Source of the DNA: Clostridiales bacterium
GTDB lineage: Bacteria; Bacillota_A; Clostridia; Saccharofermentanales; Saccharofermentanaceae
DNA length: 17,705 nucleotides
NCBI GenBank assembly: GCA_017537905.1
Contig: JAFYJX010000023.1
Location: 1 to 17,705, forward strand
Direction: 5' to 3'
The notes under the pieces are model-generated. The model was not told where the DNA came from, searched no databases, and saw nothing but the letters and a program-made list of their open reading frames with translations. Positions 7,501 through 14,540 of this stretch are shown one piece after another (within the stretch, counting starts at the first letter, position 1; every line of letters starts with the position of its first letter). The translations under genes and the position numbers were made by a program.

Positions 7501-7537
7501 ATAAATCTCTCCCATAAGGTTTCCGGCCTATATGGGG

Positions 7538-7566
7538 AGTATAACGCGGTATTATACAATGTTCAA
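7538..7566 (-). promoter_or_regulatory. Sigma-A promoter of the lipase-like gene, with internal dyad
   Basis: On the minus strand TTGAAC (7566-7561), exactly 17 bp, then TATACT (7543-7538). Within it the dyad GTATAA (7539-7544), 7 bp, TTATAC (7552-7557) overlaps the spacer and -10, where a repressor could bind. The promoter begins 9 bp downstream of the MFS gene's stop codon. Confidence 0.65.
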
Positions 7567-7575
7567 TACTGAATT

Positions 7576-8775
7576 TTATTTAACAGCACTTTTCCTCGAG
7601 ATTGCCACAACTTTGAGGGCGAGGAAAGCGATAACCAGGCCTATCGCCGTAACCGCAAGGCTCACGATCAGCATGAAGTGAGGACCCTTGATATCAAGGA
7701 GTCTGCCGCAGATAAGGCTTGAGAAGACACCGCCCAGCGTAATAGAGCAATTGATATATGCCTGGCCTTTGACCTGGTCTAATCTCTCCATCGTCTGGTT
7801 TACGAAATAAGCGCCGGCAGGGATGAAGACCGCATAGGCGAACATCTGCATCGCCTGGCTGATATAAACGACGACCATGTTGGGTGCAACGAGCATGAGG
7901 AGGGTCTTGATAAGGAAGGCCGTGCCGGAGATGAGAAGGAGGTTCTTAACAGAGATCTTCTTCATGATCTTATCAATCAGGGCCATTGTCGGGAGTTCGA
8001 GGAGCGCTGCGATAAATACCGCCGTGCCCATCTGTGCTTCTGTGCCGCCCAGGGGAGTTATTATCTGGATCATGTAATCGTTGATCGCGTTGTGCGCAAA
8101 GAAGAAGCATACTGCAGCTGCTACGAAAAGCATGAATCCGGGATATGTCTTTATGAAACTGATGAGGTTGTTGTGAGCGACTTCGTTTTTCTCAAGAGCA
8201 GGAGAATCAACCTTCGGCTTTTTGAAGAAATACAGAACAATGAGCGCGACCGTAAGGAAGATGATGTCCAGTATCATGAGGATGTTTACGCCGAATCTGC
8301 CGATCGCTCTTCCGGTAAAGAAAGATACTACCGCAAAACCGCATGAGCCCAGGCCCCTTGCCAGGCCGTAGTAGATATGGCATCCTGCCGCTTCATATTC
8401 GAAATACATCGCAGTTATGATCGGCTGGTATACCATCTGAACCATATATATCAGCGCGAAGATTATGAATATCACGGCTATTCCGCTCTTGATCAGGAGC
8501 AGGAGGACAGAGCCGATGAGAAGGAGAGCCGTAGATGCCATTGAGACATTGCGGTTCGTGAGCTTTCCCTGCTTATCGATCAGGCCTGCGACGATCGGCT
8601 GGAATATTACTGACAGGATATTGGCGAGAGCCAAAGTAATGCCGATAAGAGTGTTGGAGAAACCCTTTTCGAGCAGGAAAACGGAGGCATACGCATGAAT
8701 GCCGCTATATACCGCGAAGTATGTAGCGTTGATGATGATATATCTTAATGTCCAGAACTGTTTTTTGCTTGTCAT
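7576..8775 (-). CDS. Major facilitator superfamily transporter (MFS_1-like/LacY-like)
   Basis: 399 aa with about twelve hydrophobic helices in two halves separated by a charged loop near residues 190-205 (FFKKPKVDSPALEKNE). The N-terminal stretch RYIIINATYFAVYSGIHAYASVFLLEKGFSNTLIG and the helix 4-5 region YGLARGLGSCGFAVVSFFTG resemble the MFS_1-like and nucleoside/oligosaccharide symporter groups. In those groups an 'R.wGS.Gf' motif lies at the equivalent place. It is likely a proton-coupled importer of a small sugar, oligosaccharide or nucleoside, but the substrate cannot be read from sequence. The ATG at 8775 has only a weak GGCGG upstream. A TATAAT box lies 28 bp before it. No terminator is seen before the lipase promoter, so some read-through into that gene is possible. 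Confidence 0.8.
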   Translation of the reverse strand: MTSKKQFWTLRYIIINATYFAVYSGIHAYASVFLLEKGFSNTLIGITLALANILSVIFQPIVAGLIDKQGKLTNRNVSMASTALLLIGSVLLLLIKSGIAVIFIIFALIYMVQMVYQPIITAMYFEYEAAGCHIYYGLARGLGSCGFAVVSFFTGRAIGRFGVNILMILDIIFLTVALIVLYFFKKPKVDSPALEKNEVAHNNLISFIKTYPGFMLFVAAAVCFFFAHNAINDYMIQIITPLGGTEAQMGTAVFIAALLELPTMALIDKIMKKISVKNLLLISGTAFLIKTLLMLVAPNMVVVYISQAMQMFAYAVFIPAGAYFVNQTMERLDQVKGQAYINCSITLGGVFSSLICGRLLDIKGPHFMLIVSLAVTAIGLVIAFLALKVVAISRKSAVK

Positions 8776-8799
8776 GAGGAACCGCCGTCTGTGATTTGG

Positions 8800-8815
8800 C
8801 TCATTATACTATGAG
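8800..8815 (-). promoter_or_regulatory. Candidate -10 box and dyad of the MFS gene
   Basis: TATAAT on the minus strand (8808-8803) lies inside a small dyad CTCAT-6-ATGAG (8800-8815). No good -35 is present at the expected distance, so the promoter is tentative and may depend on an activator. Confidence 0.35.
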
Positions 8816-8897
8816 ACCTTATTGATTTTCCCGATGCAGCCCCAAATCCAAAAGGATTCAACAAAAATGACCTGTTTAATTATATGAAATACAAGGT

Positions 8898-8926
8898 TTG
8901 AATATATAGATAAACATCTATATAAT
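8898..8926 (+). promoter_or_regulatory. Promoter P1 of the phosphate transporter gene, with embedded operator
   Basis: TTGAAT (8898-8903), 17 bp, TATAAT (8921-8926). A perfect 9-bp dyad, TATATAGAT-aaac-ATCTATATA (8903-8924), fills the spacer and overlaps the -10. A protein bound there would block RNA polymerase. A near-identical site precedes trmL at 10786. The leader from P1 would be about 130 nt. Confidence 0.7.
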
Positions 8927-8972
8927 TCCCCGCCTGATAACCAAAAAAGACTTTGATATTTATTCCAAAACC

Positions 8973-9001
8973 TTGAAAACCATCTTCCTAATAAATATTA
9001 T
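8973..9001 (+). promoter_or_regulatory. Promoter P2 of the phosphate transporter gene
   Basis: TTGAAA (8973-8978), 17 bp, TATTAT (8996-9001), close to sigma-A consensus in both boxes. It lies 75 bp downstream of P1 and outside the palindrome, so the gene may have one regulated and one less regulated promoter. No riboswitch-like fold was recognised in the rest of the leader. Confidence 0.6.
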
Positions 9002-9062
9002 ATTGGGGTGAATCAGAGGTATTTCGTTTTTTTGTGGTAGCCATTTGGAGGCAAGTTAATTT

Positions 9063-10784
9063 ATGGTAGATATATGGCCGGCATTGTTGGGGCTTTGCTC
9101 CGGTATGGCCTTGTTCTTGTATAGCGTTAAGATCACCAGCGCAAGTTTGCAGGCGGTTGCAGGAGAAAAGTTAAAGAACGTTCTCGCAAAACTCACGGGA
9201 AACAGGATTATCGGTGTTCTGGTCGGTGCAGGCATCACTGCGCTCATTCAGTCTTCGACCGCGACATCGGTAATGTCGGTAGGATTCGTTAATGCCGGAC
9301 TCATGAACCTTTATCAGGCTTTGTGGGTCATTATGGGCGCCAATATCGGTACTAACATTACGGCACAGATCATCGCCTTCGATGTCGGAGCCGTAGCGCC
9401 TATCATCGCTCTCTTAGGTACTTTCTTCTGCCTTCTCGTGAAGGATAAGAAATTAAGGAGCATCGGCGAGGCAATCGCCGGATTGGGTTTTATCTTCGTA
9501 GCGATGTCGCTGATGAAGGATTCCATGGAGCCTTTGAGCACGCTTGATATCGTAAAGGAGACTATCGCTTCTATCAACAATCCGTTCATCGGAATCATCG
9601 TAGGAATCATCTTCGTTGTCATCATCCAGAGTTCAGCTGCCGGAGTCGGTATGCTCCAGGCAATGGCGATGTCTGCATCAGGCTCACACCTCATGTCTCT
9701 TGACCAGGCGATGTTCATCATCTTCGGTCTTAATATCGGAACATGTGTTACTGCGGTATTTGCATCGATCGGAGGTTCCAGGAACGCCACCAGAGCAGGT
9801 ATGCTCCACATGACGTTTAACGTTCTCGGAACAGCGATCTTTACGGTAGCATATTATGTGCTTCCCATAACCACATGGGTTGCTGCCCTGTCACCGAACG
9901 ATGTTGCAAGACAGCTCGCTAACGTGCACCTTGTATTCAATCTTGCTTCAACGATAATACTGCTTCCTTTCGGCAAGCTCATCGTTAAGCTCGTTAAGCT
10001 CATGGTTCCTGACAAGAAGGGCGGAGATGACAGCGTTCAGTGTCTTAAGTACCTTAACCCCAGCATGATCAGCAACAACAACCAGGTCGGTACTGAAGTT
10101 CTCATCAGAGCTCTCTGCAATGAGATCAGCAGAATGCTCGAGATGGCAGGAAACAACGTCCAGAGAAGTATCGAGGCTGTCCTCGAGAACAATGAGAAGA
10201 CGCAGACCCAGATCAACGATACAGAGGAATATGTCGACTATCTGAATAAGGAGATCTCTTACTATATTTCGCATGCCATGGTTTTCGACATGTCCGAAAA
10301 GCACGCGATCGCAATGAGTGCCCTGTTCAAGATAACGGGCAATATCGAGCGTATGGGTGACCATGCCACGAATATCTCAGGCTACGCTAATATGCTCGAG
10401 AGCAAGGGATTAAAGCTCTCTGACAAGGCGAGGGCGGAAGTAAGCCAGATGGTCGCAACGACCAAGGATGCATATAACATTCTCTTAGGCAGCAAGCCCG
10501 GTTCAGTCCATATCAAGATGGCCCAGATGGAGCAGAAGATCGATGACATGACTGAAGACTACAGAGAGCACCAGTTAGAGAGACTTAAGTCAGGAAGCTG
10601 CTCCGGTGATGCATGCGTTATCTATTCCGAGATGCTTACAGACTTCGAGCGTCTGGGCGATCACATGCTCAACATAGCTGAAGCAGCTGCAGAGTCCAAT
10701 CTCATCACTCTGAAGATCCCTGAAGACGTTAATGACGTCGAAGAACCTAAGAGCAGAAAGAAGATCGCGGCTGCAAAGGCATAA
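9063..10784 (+). CDS. nptA: Na+/phosphate cotransporter, NptA/YjbB family, with PhoU-like C-terminal domain
   Basis: 573 aa. The membrane part (about 1-315) holds the two inverted repeats of the Na/Pi (SLC34-like) family. Repeat one has QSSTATS (63-69) and GANIGTN (92-98); repeat two has QSSAAG (189-194) and GLNIGTC (222-228). The paired QSS motifs bind phosphate and sodium in known members. Residues about 345-550 are helical and soluble with the PhoU-type signatures 'ERMGDHATNI' and 'ERLGDHMLNI', each the metal-coordinating E..R.GDH motif, so the domain may sense or gate phosphate transport. It probably imports phosphate with sodium, or exports it, as proposed for E. coli YjbB. GGAGG at 9047-9051 supports the start. 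Two promoters and a palindromic operator lie upstream. trmL follows 49 nt downstream. Confidence 0.92.
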   Translation: MVDIWPALLGLCSGMALFLYSVKITSASLQAVAGEKLKNVLAKLTGNRIIGVLVGAGITALIQSSTATSVMSVGFVNAGLMNLYQALWVIMGANIGTNITAQIIAFDVGAVAPIIALLGTFFCLLVKDKKLRSIGEAIAGLGFIFVAMSLMKDSMEPLSTLDIVKETIASINNPFIGIIVGIIFVVIIQSSAAGVGMLQAMAMSASGSHLMSLDQAMFIIFGLNIGTCVTAVFASIGGSRNATRAGMLHMTFNVLGTAIFTVAYYVLPITTWVAALSPNDVARQLANVHLVFNLASTIILLPFGKLIVKLVKLMVPDKKGGDDSVQCLKYLNPSMISNNNQVGTEVLIRALCNEISRMLEMAGNNVQRSIEAVLENNEKTQTQINDTEEYVDYLNKEISYYISHAMVFDMSEKHAIAMSALFKITGNIERMGDHATNISGYANMLESKGLKLSDKARAEVSQMVATTKDAYNILLGSKPGSVHIKMAQMEQKIDDMTEDYREHQLERLKSGSCSGDACVIYSEMLTDFERLGDHMLNIAEAAAESNLITLKIPEDVNDVEEPKSRKKIAAAKA

Positions 10785-10785
10785 A

Positions 10786-10808
10786 ATATAGATAACCGTC
10801 TATATAAA
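10786..10808 (+). promoter_or_regulatory. Second copy of the palindromic operator, before trmL
   Basis: ATATAGA (10786-10792), 6 bp, TCTATAT (10799-10805). Over 22 positions it differs from the site at 8904-8925 at only two, both in the central spacer. A TATAAA -10-like box (10803-10808) stands at the same distance from the dyad centre as the TATAAT of P1, but the -35 position reads ATAAAA-like sequence and is poor. It begins 2 nt after the transporter stop codon. Confidence 0.55.
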
Positions 10809-10833
10809 TTGACTTTTCAAGTGGAGAAAGAGC

Positions 10834-11406
10834 ATGAGCAAATCAGGTAAAAGCATAGTAAATGTCGTGTTGTTCGAACCGGAGATCCCGCAGAATACCG
10901 GCAACATCATGCGCACCTGCGTTGCTACAGGAGCTGCTCTTCACATCATTGGCCCGGTCGGTTTTGATATCGAGAATCCCGAATTCAGAAGGGCATCCAC
11001 GAACCACATAACATGGGCTGATTACACGCTCTACGATTCCTGGCAGGATTTCGCGGACAGGAACGACGGCGAGTATTTCTTCATGACACGTTACGGCAAA
11101 GTGCCGCCTTCAGATATCGATTTTAAGAAGGCATCTGAGAACTCAGAGATATACCTTATCTTCGGCAAGGAGAGCACGGGTATTCCGGGCGAGATCTTAA
11201 GAGCAAATCTCGACAGGTGCTTCAGGATCCCGATGGCCGCCGACTGCAGGTGCCTTAATGTTTCCAATGCAGCTGCTGTAGCCATCTACGAGGTTTTGAG
11301 ACAGCTTAATTATCCCGGCCTTTCGTTTACAGAAGAACAGAAGGGCGAGGATTTCCTTGAAGAGAATTATTCCTACGACGAGACCTTAAGAAGGAAGCAC
11401 AAATAA
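10834..11406 (+). CDS. trmL: tRNA (cytidine/uridine-34-2'-O)-methyltransferase TrmL (SPOUT family)
   Basis: 190 aa, close to the usual 155-190 of TrmL/YibK/CspR. It uses S-adenosylmethionine to methylate the 2'-O of the wobble nucleotide of tRNA-Leu species, acting in the cytoplasm as a homodimer. All three SPOUT motifs are intact: PEIPQNTGNIMRTC (16-29, with N21 and R27), FGKESTGIP (110-118), and the knot end RIPM plus LNVSNAAAVAIYE (131-134 and 141-153). A C-terminal extension of about 30 residues (FTEEQKGEDFLEENYSYDETLRRKHK) is acidic then basic and is longer than in E. coli TrmL. GGAG nine bases before the ATG supports the start. It is convergent with a zinc-ribbon protein gene; their stop codons lie only 8 bp apart with no separate terminator visible. 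Confidence 0.93.
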   Translation: MSKSGKSIVNVVLFEPEIPQNTGNIMRTCVATGAALHIIGPVGFDIENPEFRRASTNHITWADYTLYDSWQDFADRNDGEYFFMTRYGKVPPSDIDFKKASENSEIYLIFGKESTGIPGEILRANLDRCFRIPMAADCRCLNVSNAAAVAIYEVLRQLNYPGLSFTEEQKGEDFLEENYSYDETLRRKHK

Positions 11407-11414
11407 GCTTCAGA

Positions 11415-11930
11415 TTACTTGTCGCTTGCAATGTAATATGCGAGGACGAGAATTCCGAGCAGTATTCCGGCGCATGAAGTAATGATGCCGGCAATTGCCT
11501 TGCCTTTACCGCCACAGTCTTTCCTGGTAAGACCGATGATCGAGAATATTATTCCGAGGATACCGGGAATCATATTAAATATCGTAGTCCAATATGTAGC
11601 AGCGGTAACAATACCGAGGACCATACCTACGGTTGCCATAGTATTACGCTTTGGCTGCGCAAAAGGAGTGATAACCACACCCTGCTGGTAAGCAGGTGTC
11701 TGGTAAATAGGCTGCACCGGCTGCTGGTAAACAGGCTGTACAGGCTGGGCTGCAGGCTGCTGGTAAACGGGCTGTACGGGCTGAGCCTGGACTATAGGCT
11801 GGACTACAGGACCGGGTGCCGGTTCAGGTCCGGGAGCTGCAGCAGTCTTTGCAGCCGGAGCAGGAGCACCACAGTTTGTGCAGAAAGCTTCACCATCCTG
11901 AATAAAAGAACCGCATTGTTCGCAATACAT
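11415..11930 (-). CDS. Zinc-ribbon protein with PVQPVYQQP linker and DUF4190 membrane domain
   Basis: 171 aa in three parts. Residues 1-23 are a zinc ribbon with C3, C6, C17 and C20 (MYCEQCG...FCTNCGAP). Residues about 24-105 are a Pro/Ala/Gln-rich linker with repeats of PVQPVYQQP. Residues about 112-168 are two membrane helices with the DUF4190 signature (GMVLGIV, IPGILGIIFSIIGLTRK, GKGKAIAGII). DUF4190 proteins are common in Firmicutes and Actinobacteria, and their function is unknown; the ribbon probably faces the cytoplasm. The start at 11930 has GGGGG ten bases upstream and begins directly with the ribbon. A longer in-frame reading to 11981 adds no recognisable sequence. It is a paralogue of the protein encoded just upstream (12038-12784) but lies beyond that gene's terminator, with its own candidate promoter. 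Confidence 0.8.
   Translation of the reverse strand: MYCEQCGSFIQDGEAFCTNCGAPAPAAKTAAAPGPEPAPGPVVQPIVQAQPVQPVYQQPAAQPVQPVYQQPVQPIYQTPAYQQGVVITPFAQPKRNTMATVGMVLGIVTAATYWTTIFNMIPGILGIIFSIIGLTRKDCGGKGKAIAGIITSCAGILLGILVLAYYIASDK
11711..11785 (-). repeat. Coding repeats for the PVQPVYQQP linker (copy in the 171-aa protein)
   Basis: Imperfect 27-bp units reading GGCTGCTGGTAAAC plus GGCTGTACGG on the plus strand recur about three times. They closely resemble the repeats at 12473-12620 in the neighbouring paralogue and could support recombination between the two genes. Confidence 0.7.
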
Positions 11931-11971
11931 AAGATCTATCCCCCATATCAAAATATGTTTATCAATTGCAG

Positions 11972-11980
11972 ATTGTACCA
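11972..11980 (-). promoter_or_regulatory. Candidate extended -10 promoter of the 171-aa zinc-ribbon gene
   Basis: TGGTACAAT (11980-11972 on the minus strand) is an extended -10 box identical to one near the 2002 start. It lies directly after the U-tract of the upstream terminator, so the second paralogue can be transcribed independently. The -35 region overlaps the U-tract and is not convincing. Confidence 0.4.
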
Positions 11981-11983
11981 CAC

Positions 11984-12013
11984 AAAAAAACTGCCCGCAT
12001 TGGTTGCGGGCAG
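11984..12013 (-). terminator. Rho-independent terminator of the ABC transporter/DUF4190 transcript
   Basis: A perfect 9-bp stem, CTGCCCGCA (11991-11999) with TGCGGGCAG (12005-12013), and a 5-nt loop; leftward it is followed by seven T residues (11990-11984). It lies about 25 nt after the stop of the 248-aa DUF4190 gene. It is the only strong terminator after the transporter genes. Confidence 0.9.
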
Positions 12014-12037
12014 AAAGTTTTTGAATTTGCGAAAAAC

Positions 12038-12784
12038 TTAGAAATCTACTCTGTATCCGTCGATATGAAGGACGCCGCTTACATAGCCGTCATCCGTATT
12101 AACGAAGTCGCCGTCAATAAAGAATGCGTTAGCGTCGTTATTGGAGTAGCTGGTGTCATACATAGTTGCAATAGCTTCGTCCCACTGCTTCTGGAATTCA
12201 TTGCCTACCATGGTCCAGAATGTCTCCTGGATAACAATGCCTAAGGCAAGACCGACAACAGAGAGGATAAGTCCTGCGATTGCCTTGCCCTTACCGCTGG
12301 CGTTTCTCTTAGCTACACCGACAATGGAGAAGATCAGTCCGAAAAGCGCGAAACCCCAGAACAGGAACGGGATCCAGCAGAAAACTAATGTGAGGATACC
12401 GAATACGAGACCTGCTGTGGCGGGACCGTTGCCGCGCTTTGCAGGGGCTGCGGGAGCTACCTGCTGGTACATGGGCTGAACCGGCTGCTGATACATAGGC
12501 TGCTGGTAAACGGGCTGTACCGGCTGGGGCTGCTGATAGACAGGCTGTACGGGCTGGACTGCAGGCTGCTGGTAAACAGGCTGCTGATAAACAGGCTGAA
12601 CGGGCTGAACGGGCTGAGCTGCAGGAGCGGGTGCTGCCGCAACAACGGGAGCTGCCGCAACGGGTGCGGGAGCAGGTGCTGCTGCCGGAGCCGGCTGAGC
12701 CTGAGGTCTAGTTACAGGTGTACCGCAATTGGAGCAAAAAGAATGACCATCAGGAATTAACGAACCACATGATTCACAATACAT
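12038..12784 (-). CDS. Zinc-ribbon protein with Pro/Gln repeat linker, DUF4190 domain and extracytoplasmic tail
   Basis: 248 aa. Zinc ribbon at 1-22 (C3, C6, C17, C20; MYCESCG...FCSNCG), an Ala/Pro stretch (26-55), then a PVYQQP-type repeat linker to about 115. Next is a DUF4190 unit of two to three helices with ATAGLVFGILTL, GFALFGLIFSIVGVAKR and GKGKAIAGLILS. Unlike its shorter neighbour it carries a further 50-residue soluble tail (about 199-248) with Trp, Asp and aromatic residues (FWTMVGNEF, GYVSGVLHIDGYRVDF). AAGGAGGGG before the ATG fixes the start. It begins 21 nt after the stop of the ABC transporter ATPase gene with no terminator between, so it is probably the last gene of that operon. 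Molecular function unknown; a sensor or membrane scaffold is a guess. Confidence 0.82.
   Translation of the reverse strand: MYCESCGSLIPDGHSFCSNCGTPVTRPQAQPAPAAAPAPAPVAAAPVVAAAPAPAAQPVQPVQPVYQQPVYQQPAVQPVQPVYQQPQPVQPVYQQPMYQQPVQPMYQQVAPAAPAKRGNGPATAGLVFGILTLVFCWIPFLFWGFALFGLIFSIVGVAKRNASGKGKAIAGLILSVVGLALGIVIQETFWTMVGNEFQKQWDEAIATMYDTSYSNNDANAFFIDGDFVNTDDGYVSGVLHIDGYRVDF
12473..12620 (-). repeat. Coding repeats for the PVQPVYQQP linker (copy in the 248-aa protein)
   Basis: About 148 bp of imperfect repeats built on GGCTGCTGGTAAAC and GGCTGAACGGGCTG on the plus strand. They match the shorter array at 11711-11785 in the paralogue. Repeat number is likely to vary between strains. Confidence 0.7.
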
Positions 12785-12805
12785 AATCTACCCCTCCTTG
12801 TTTGA

Positions 12806-13555
12806 TTACAAAACTTTTTGTAAGAATGCCTTAAGTCTCTCGTTCTGAGGATTTGTGAAGATCTGTTCAGGCGTGTTCTCTTCGATGATTTTACCACAGT
12901 CCATGAATATAACGCGAGTGCCGACTTCTCTTGCGAAGCCCATCTCGTGTGTTACGCAGACCATCGTCATACCTGCTTTCGCGAGATGCTTCATAACATC
13001 AAGAACCTCGCCGACCATCTCAGGGTCAAGAGCGCTCGTGGGTTCATCGAAAAGCATTACATCAGGATCCATCGCAAGAGCTCTGACTATTGCGATCCTC
13101 TGTTTCTGACCGCCTGAGAGCTGTGAAGGATATGCGTTTGCGCGGTCTGCAAGACCGACTCTCTCGAGAAGAGACAATGCCTTTTTCTCAGCATCTTCCT
13201 TTGAAAGGCCATGAAGTTTCATGGGTGCGATCGTCATGTTGCGGAGAATCGTAAGGTGAGGGAAGAGGTTGAAGTGCTGGAACACCATTCCCATCTTCTG
13301 TCTTAACTTGTTGATGTCCGTCGAAGGAGACATGATGTCTTTTTCTTCGAAAGTGATAGTTCCGCCGGTCGGACGCTCGAGGAGATTCAGGGATCTTAAG
13401 AATGTCGATTTACCTGAACCCGAAGGTCCGATAACTACGACAACTTCGCCCTTTTTGATGTCCGTGGTAACGCCGTCTAAGGCCTTTACCTCTCCATCGT
13501 TATAGTATTTCTTAAGATCCTTAACGGATATGATCACATTATTATCAGCGCTCAC
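12806..13555 (-). CDS. Polar amino acid ABC transporter ATP-binding protein (GlnQ-like)
   Basis: 249 aa, the normal length for GlnQ/HisP-type ATPases. It hydrolyses ATP to drive amino acid import with the permease encoded just upstream. Walker [10 protein letters not shown] (43-51), Q-loop Q93 in [10 protein letters not shown], signature LSGGQ (146-150), Walker B VMLFDE (166-171), D-loop SALD (174-177) and switch H203 are all intact. 'FQHFNLFPH' and '[12 protein letters not shown]' are typical of the polar amino acid subclass. The start is taken as GTG 13555, which has AAAGGAGG ten bases upstream. A longer reading from TTG 13588 would place that ribosome site inside the gene. The GTG lies inside the permease gene (11-nt overlap), so translation is probably coupled. 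The amino acid carried cannot be told from this subunit. Confidence 0.92.
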   Translation of the reverse strand: MSADNNVIISVKDLKKYYNDGEVKALDGVTTDIKKGEVVVVIGPSGSGKSTFLRSLNLLERPTGGTITFEEKDIMSPSTDINKLRQKMGMVFQHFNLFPHLTILRNMTIAPMKLHGLSKEDAEKKALSLLERVGLADRANAYPSQLSGGQKQRIAIVRALAMDPDVMLFDEPTSALDPEMVGEVLDVMKHLAKAGMTMVCVTHEMGFAREVGTRVIFMDCGKIIEENTPEQIFTNPQNERLKAFLQKVL

Positions 13556-14414
13556 TGTTCTTAAGCCTCCTTTCGAGAATCGATACAAGCCAGCTGAAGA
13601 ACATTACGATCACAAGATAAATGATCGCAACTGCAATAAGCGGCATGAACGCAGAATATGTTCTGGATCTTATGATGTCGCCGCCTTTTGTAAGTTCCTG
13701 GAGTCCGACGTAACCTGATACTGAAGTCTCTTTAATGAGAACGATAAATTCGTTAGCAAGTGCGGGAAGAACAGTCTTGAATGCCTGCGGAATGATGATG
13801 AAAGCCATCGTTCTTACATAGCCGAAGCCCAATGAACGGCCTGCTTCAAACTGCCCCTTATCGACACTCATGATTCCGCCTCTGATGATCTCGGCAACAT
13901 ATGCTCCGGAGTTGATACCGAAGGCAAGTGTTGCTACAAGGATCTTGTTATTGGATGAAGCGAAAATGACGAAATAGATGATCATGAGCTGGACTACAAC
14001 AGGGGTTCCTCTGATGACCGTAAGGTAAACTCCGCAGAGTTTATAGAAGAAGTAGAGAACAGCTTTGCCTAAGCCGCCTTTAAGCTCTTCTTTCAATGTG
14101 TCATAAGAAGATCTGACGAGGGCAACGATAACGCCCAAAACGATACCCAGAAGGACCGCGAAGAACGTAACCTGGAAAGTGACGCCGAGACCTTTGAGAA
14201 TATAGGTATAGCGCTTGTCCGTAATGAAGTTGTTTTCAAAGTCAAGCCAGAATGCGCTTGCAAAGAATGCTTTTCTGATATTAGCGATCCATGAAGGCGG
14301 ATTGCTAATAGGCATGGCCAGCAGCACATAAACAATAGCTACGGCGATCAATATCAAGCCGATAACTATAAGCGCGTTTCTGACCTTGGTTTTATTTGTC
14401 TTTTTCCCGCTCAT
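13545..14414 (-). CDS. Polar amino acid ABC transporter permease (HisM/GlnP family)
   Basis: 289 aa. A single N-terminal helix (12-33) and a 30-residue external segment precede the standard permease core of about five helices (from about 70). Core motifs are the [16 protein letters not shown] start, [11 protein letters not shown] (133-143), and the EAA loop [23 protein letters not shown] (189-211), which docks onto the ATPase. This matches the His/Glu/Gln/Arg/opine family (HEQRo) of permeases. One gene presumably forms a homodimer, since no second permease gene is present. The start is taken at ATG 14414 with GAGGA eight bases upstream; a GTG at 14444 is possible but lacks a good ribosome site. 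It lies 126 nt after the binding protein stop, across a strong hairpin, and overlaps the ATPase gene by 11 nt. Confidence 0.9.
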   Translation of the reverse strand: MSGKKTNKTKVRNALIVIGLILIAVAIVYVLLAMPISNPPSWIANIRKAFFASAFWLDFENNFITDKRYTYILKGLGVTFQVTFFAVLLGIVLGVIVALVRSSYDTLKEELKGGLGKAVLYFFYKLCGVYLTVIRGTPVVVQLMIIYFVIFASSNNKILVATLAFGINSGAYVAEIIRGGIMSVDKGQFEAGRSLGFGYVRTMAFIIIPQAFKTVLPALANEFIVLIKETSVSGYVGLQELTKGGDIIRSRTYSAFMPLIAVAIIYLVIVMFFSWLVSILERRLKNSER

Positions 14415-14475
14415 TTGTTGTTCCTCGAAATTTTTAGTAGTCACCCTAAAAAAGCAACTTTAATTATAAATAATG

Positions 14476-14510
14476 AAAGAGCGGAAATACAGACCATATT
14501 TCCGCTCTTT
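14476..14510 (-). terminator. Long perfect hairpin between binding protein and permease genes (partial terminator)
   Basis: A perfect 14-bp stem, AAAGAGCGGAAATA (14476-14489) with TATTTCCGCTCTTT (14497-14510), and a 7-nt loop. Leftward it is followed by CATTATTTATAATTAAA, T-rich but not a clean U-tract. Such a structure after a binding protein gene usually protects the upstream mRNA and limits read-through, giving more binding protein than permease. No separate promoter for the permease was recognised. Confidence 0.65.
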
Positions 14511-14540
14511 GTTTTCGAATTTTATCGAATTAAGACTTAA

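Noticed and set aside
8927..9062. Riboswitch or attenuator in the phosphate transporter leader
   Set aside because: No conserved riboswitch core or stem followed by U-tract was recognised; the TTTTTTT near 9030 lacks a preceding stem.
9314..9811. Long leftward open frame inside the phosphate transporter gene
   Set aside because: The rightward frame encodes well-conserved QSS and NIGTN motifs. The antisense protein is Met/Ile-rich with no motif, as expected of a shadow.
14415..14540. A frameshift or broken end that would restore a normal C-terminus to the binding protein
   Set aside because: The 126 nt after the stop, read in all leftward frames, hold a hairpin and AT-rich DNA with no LDTAYAVEDYA-like code. 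That segment is at the N-terminus instead.
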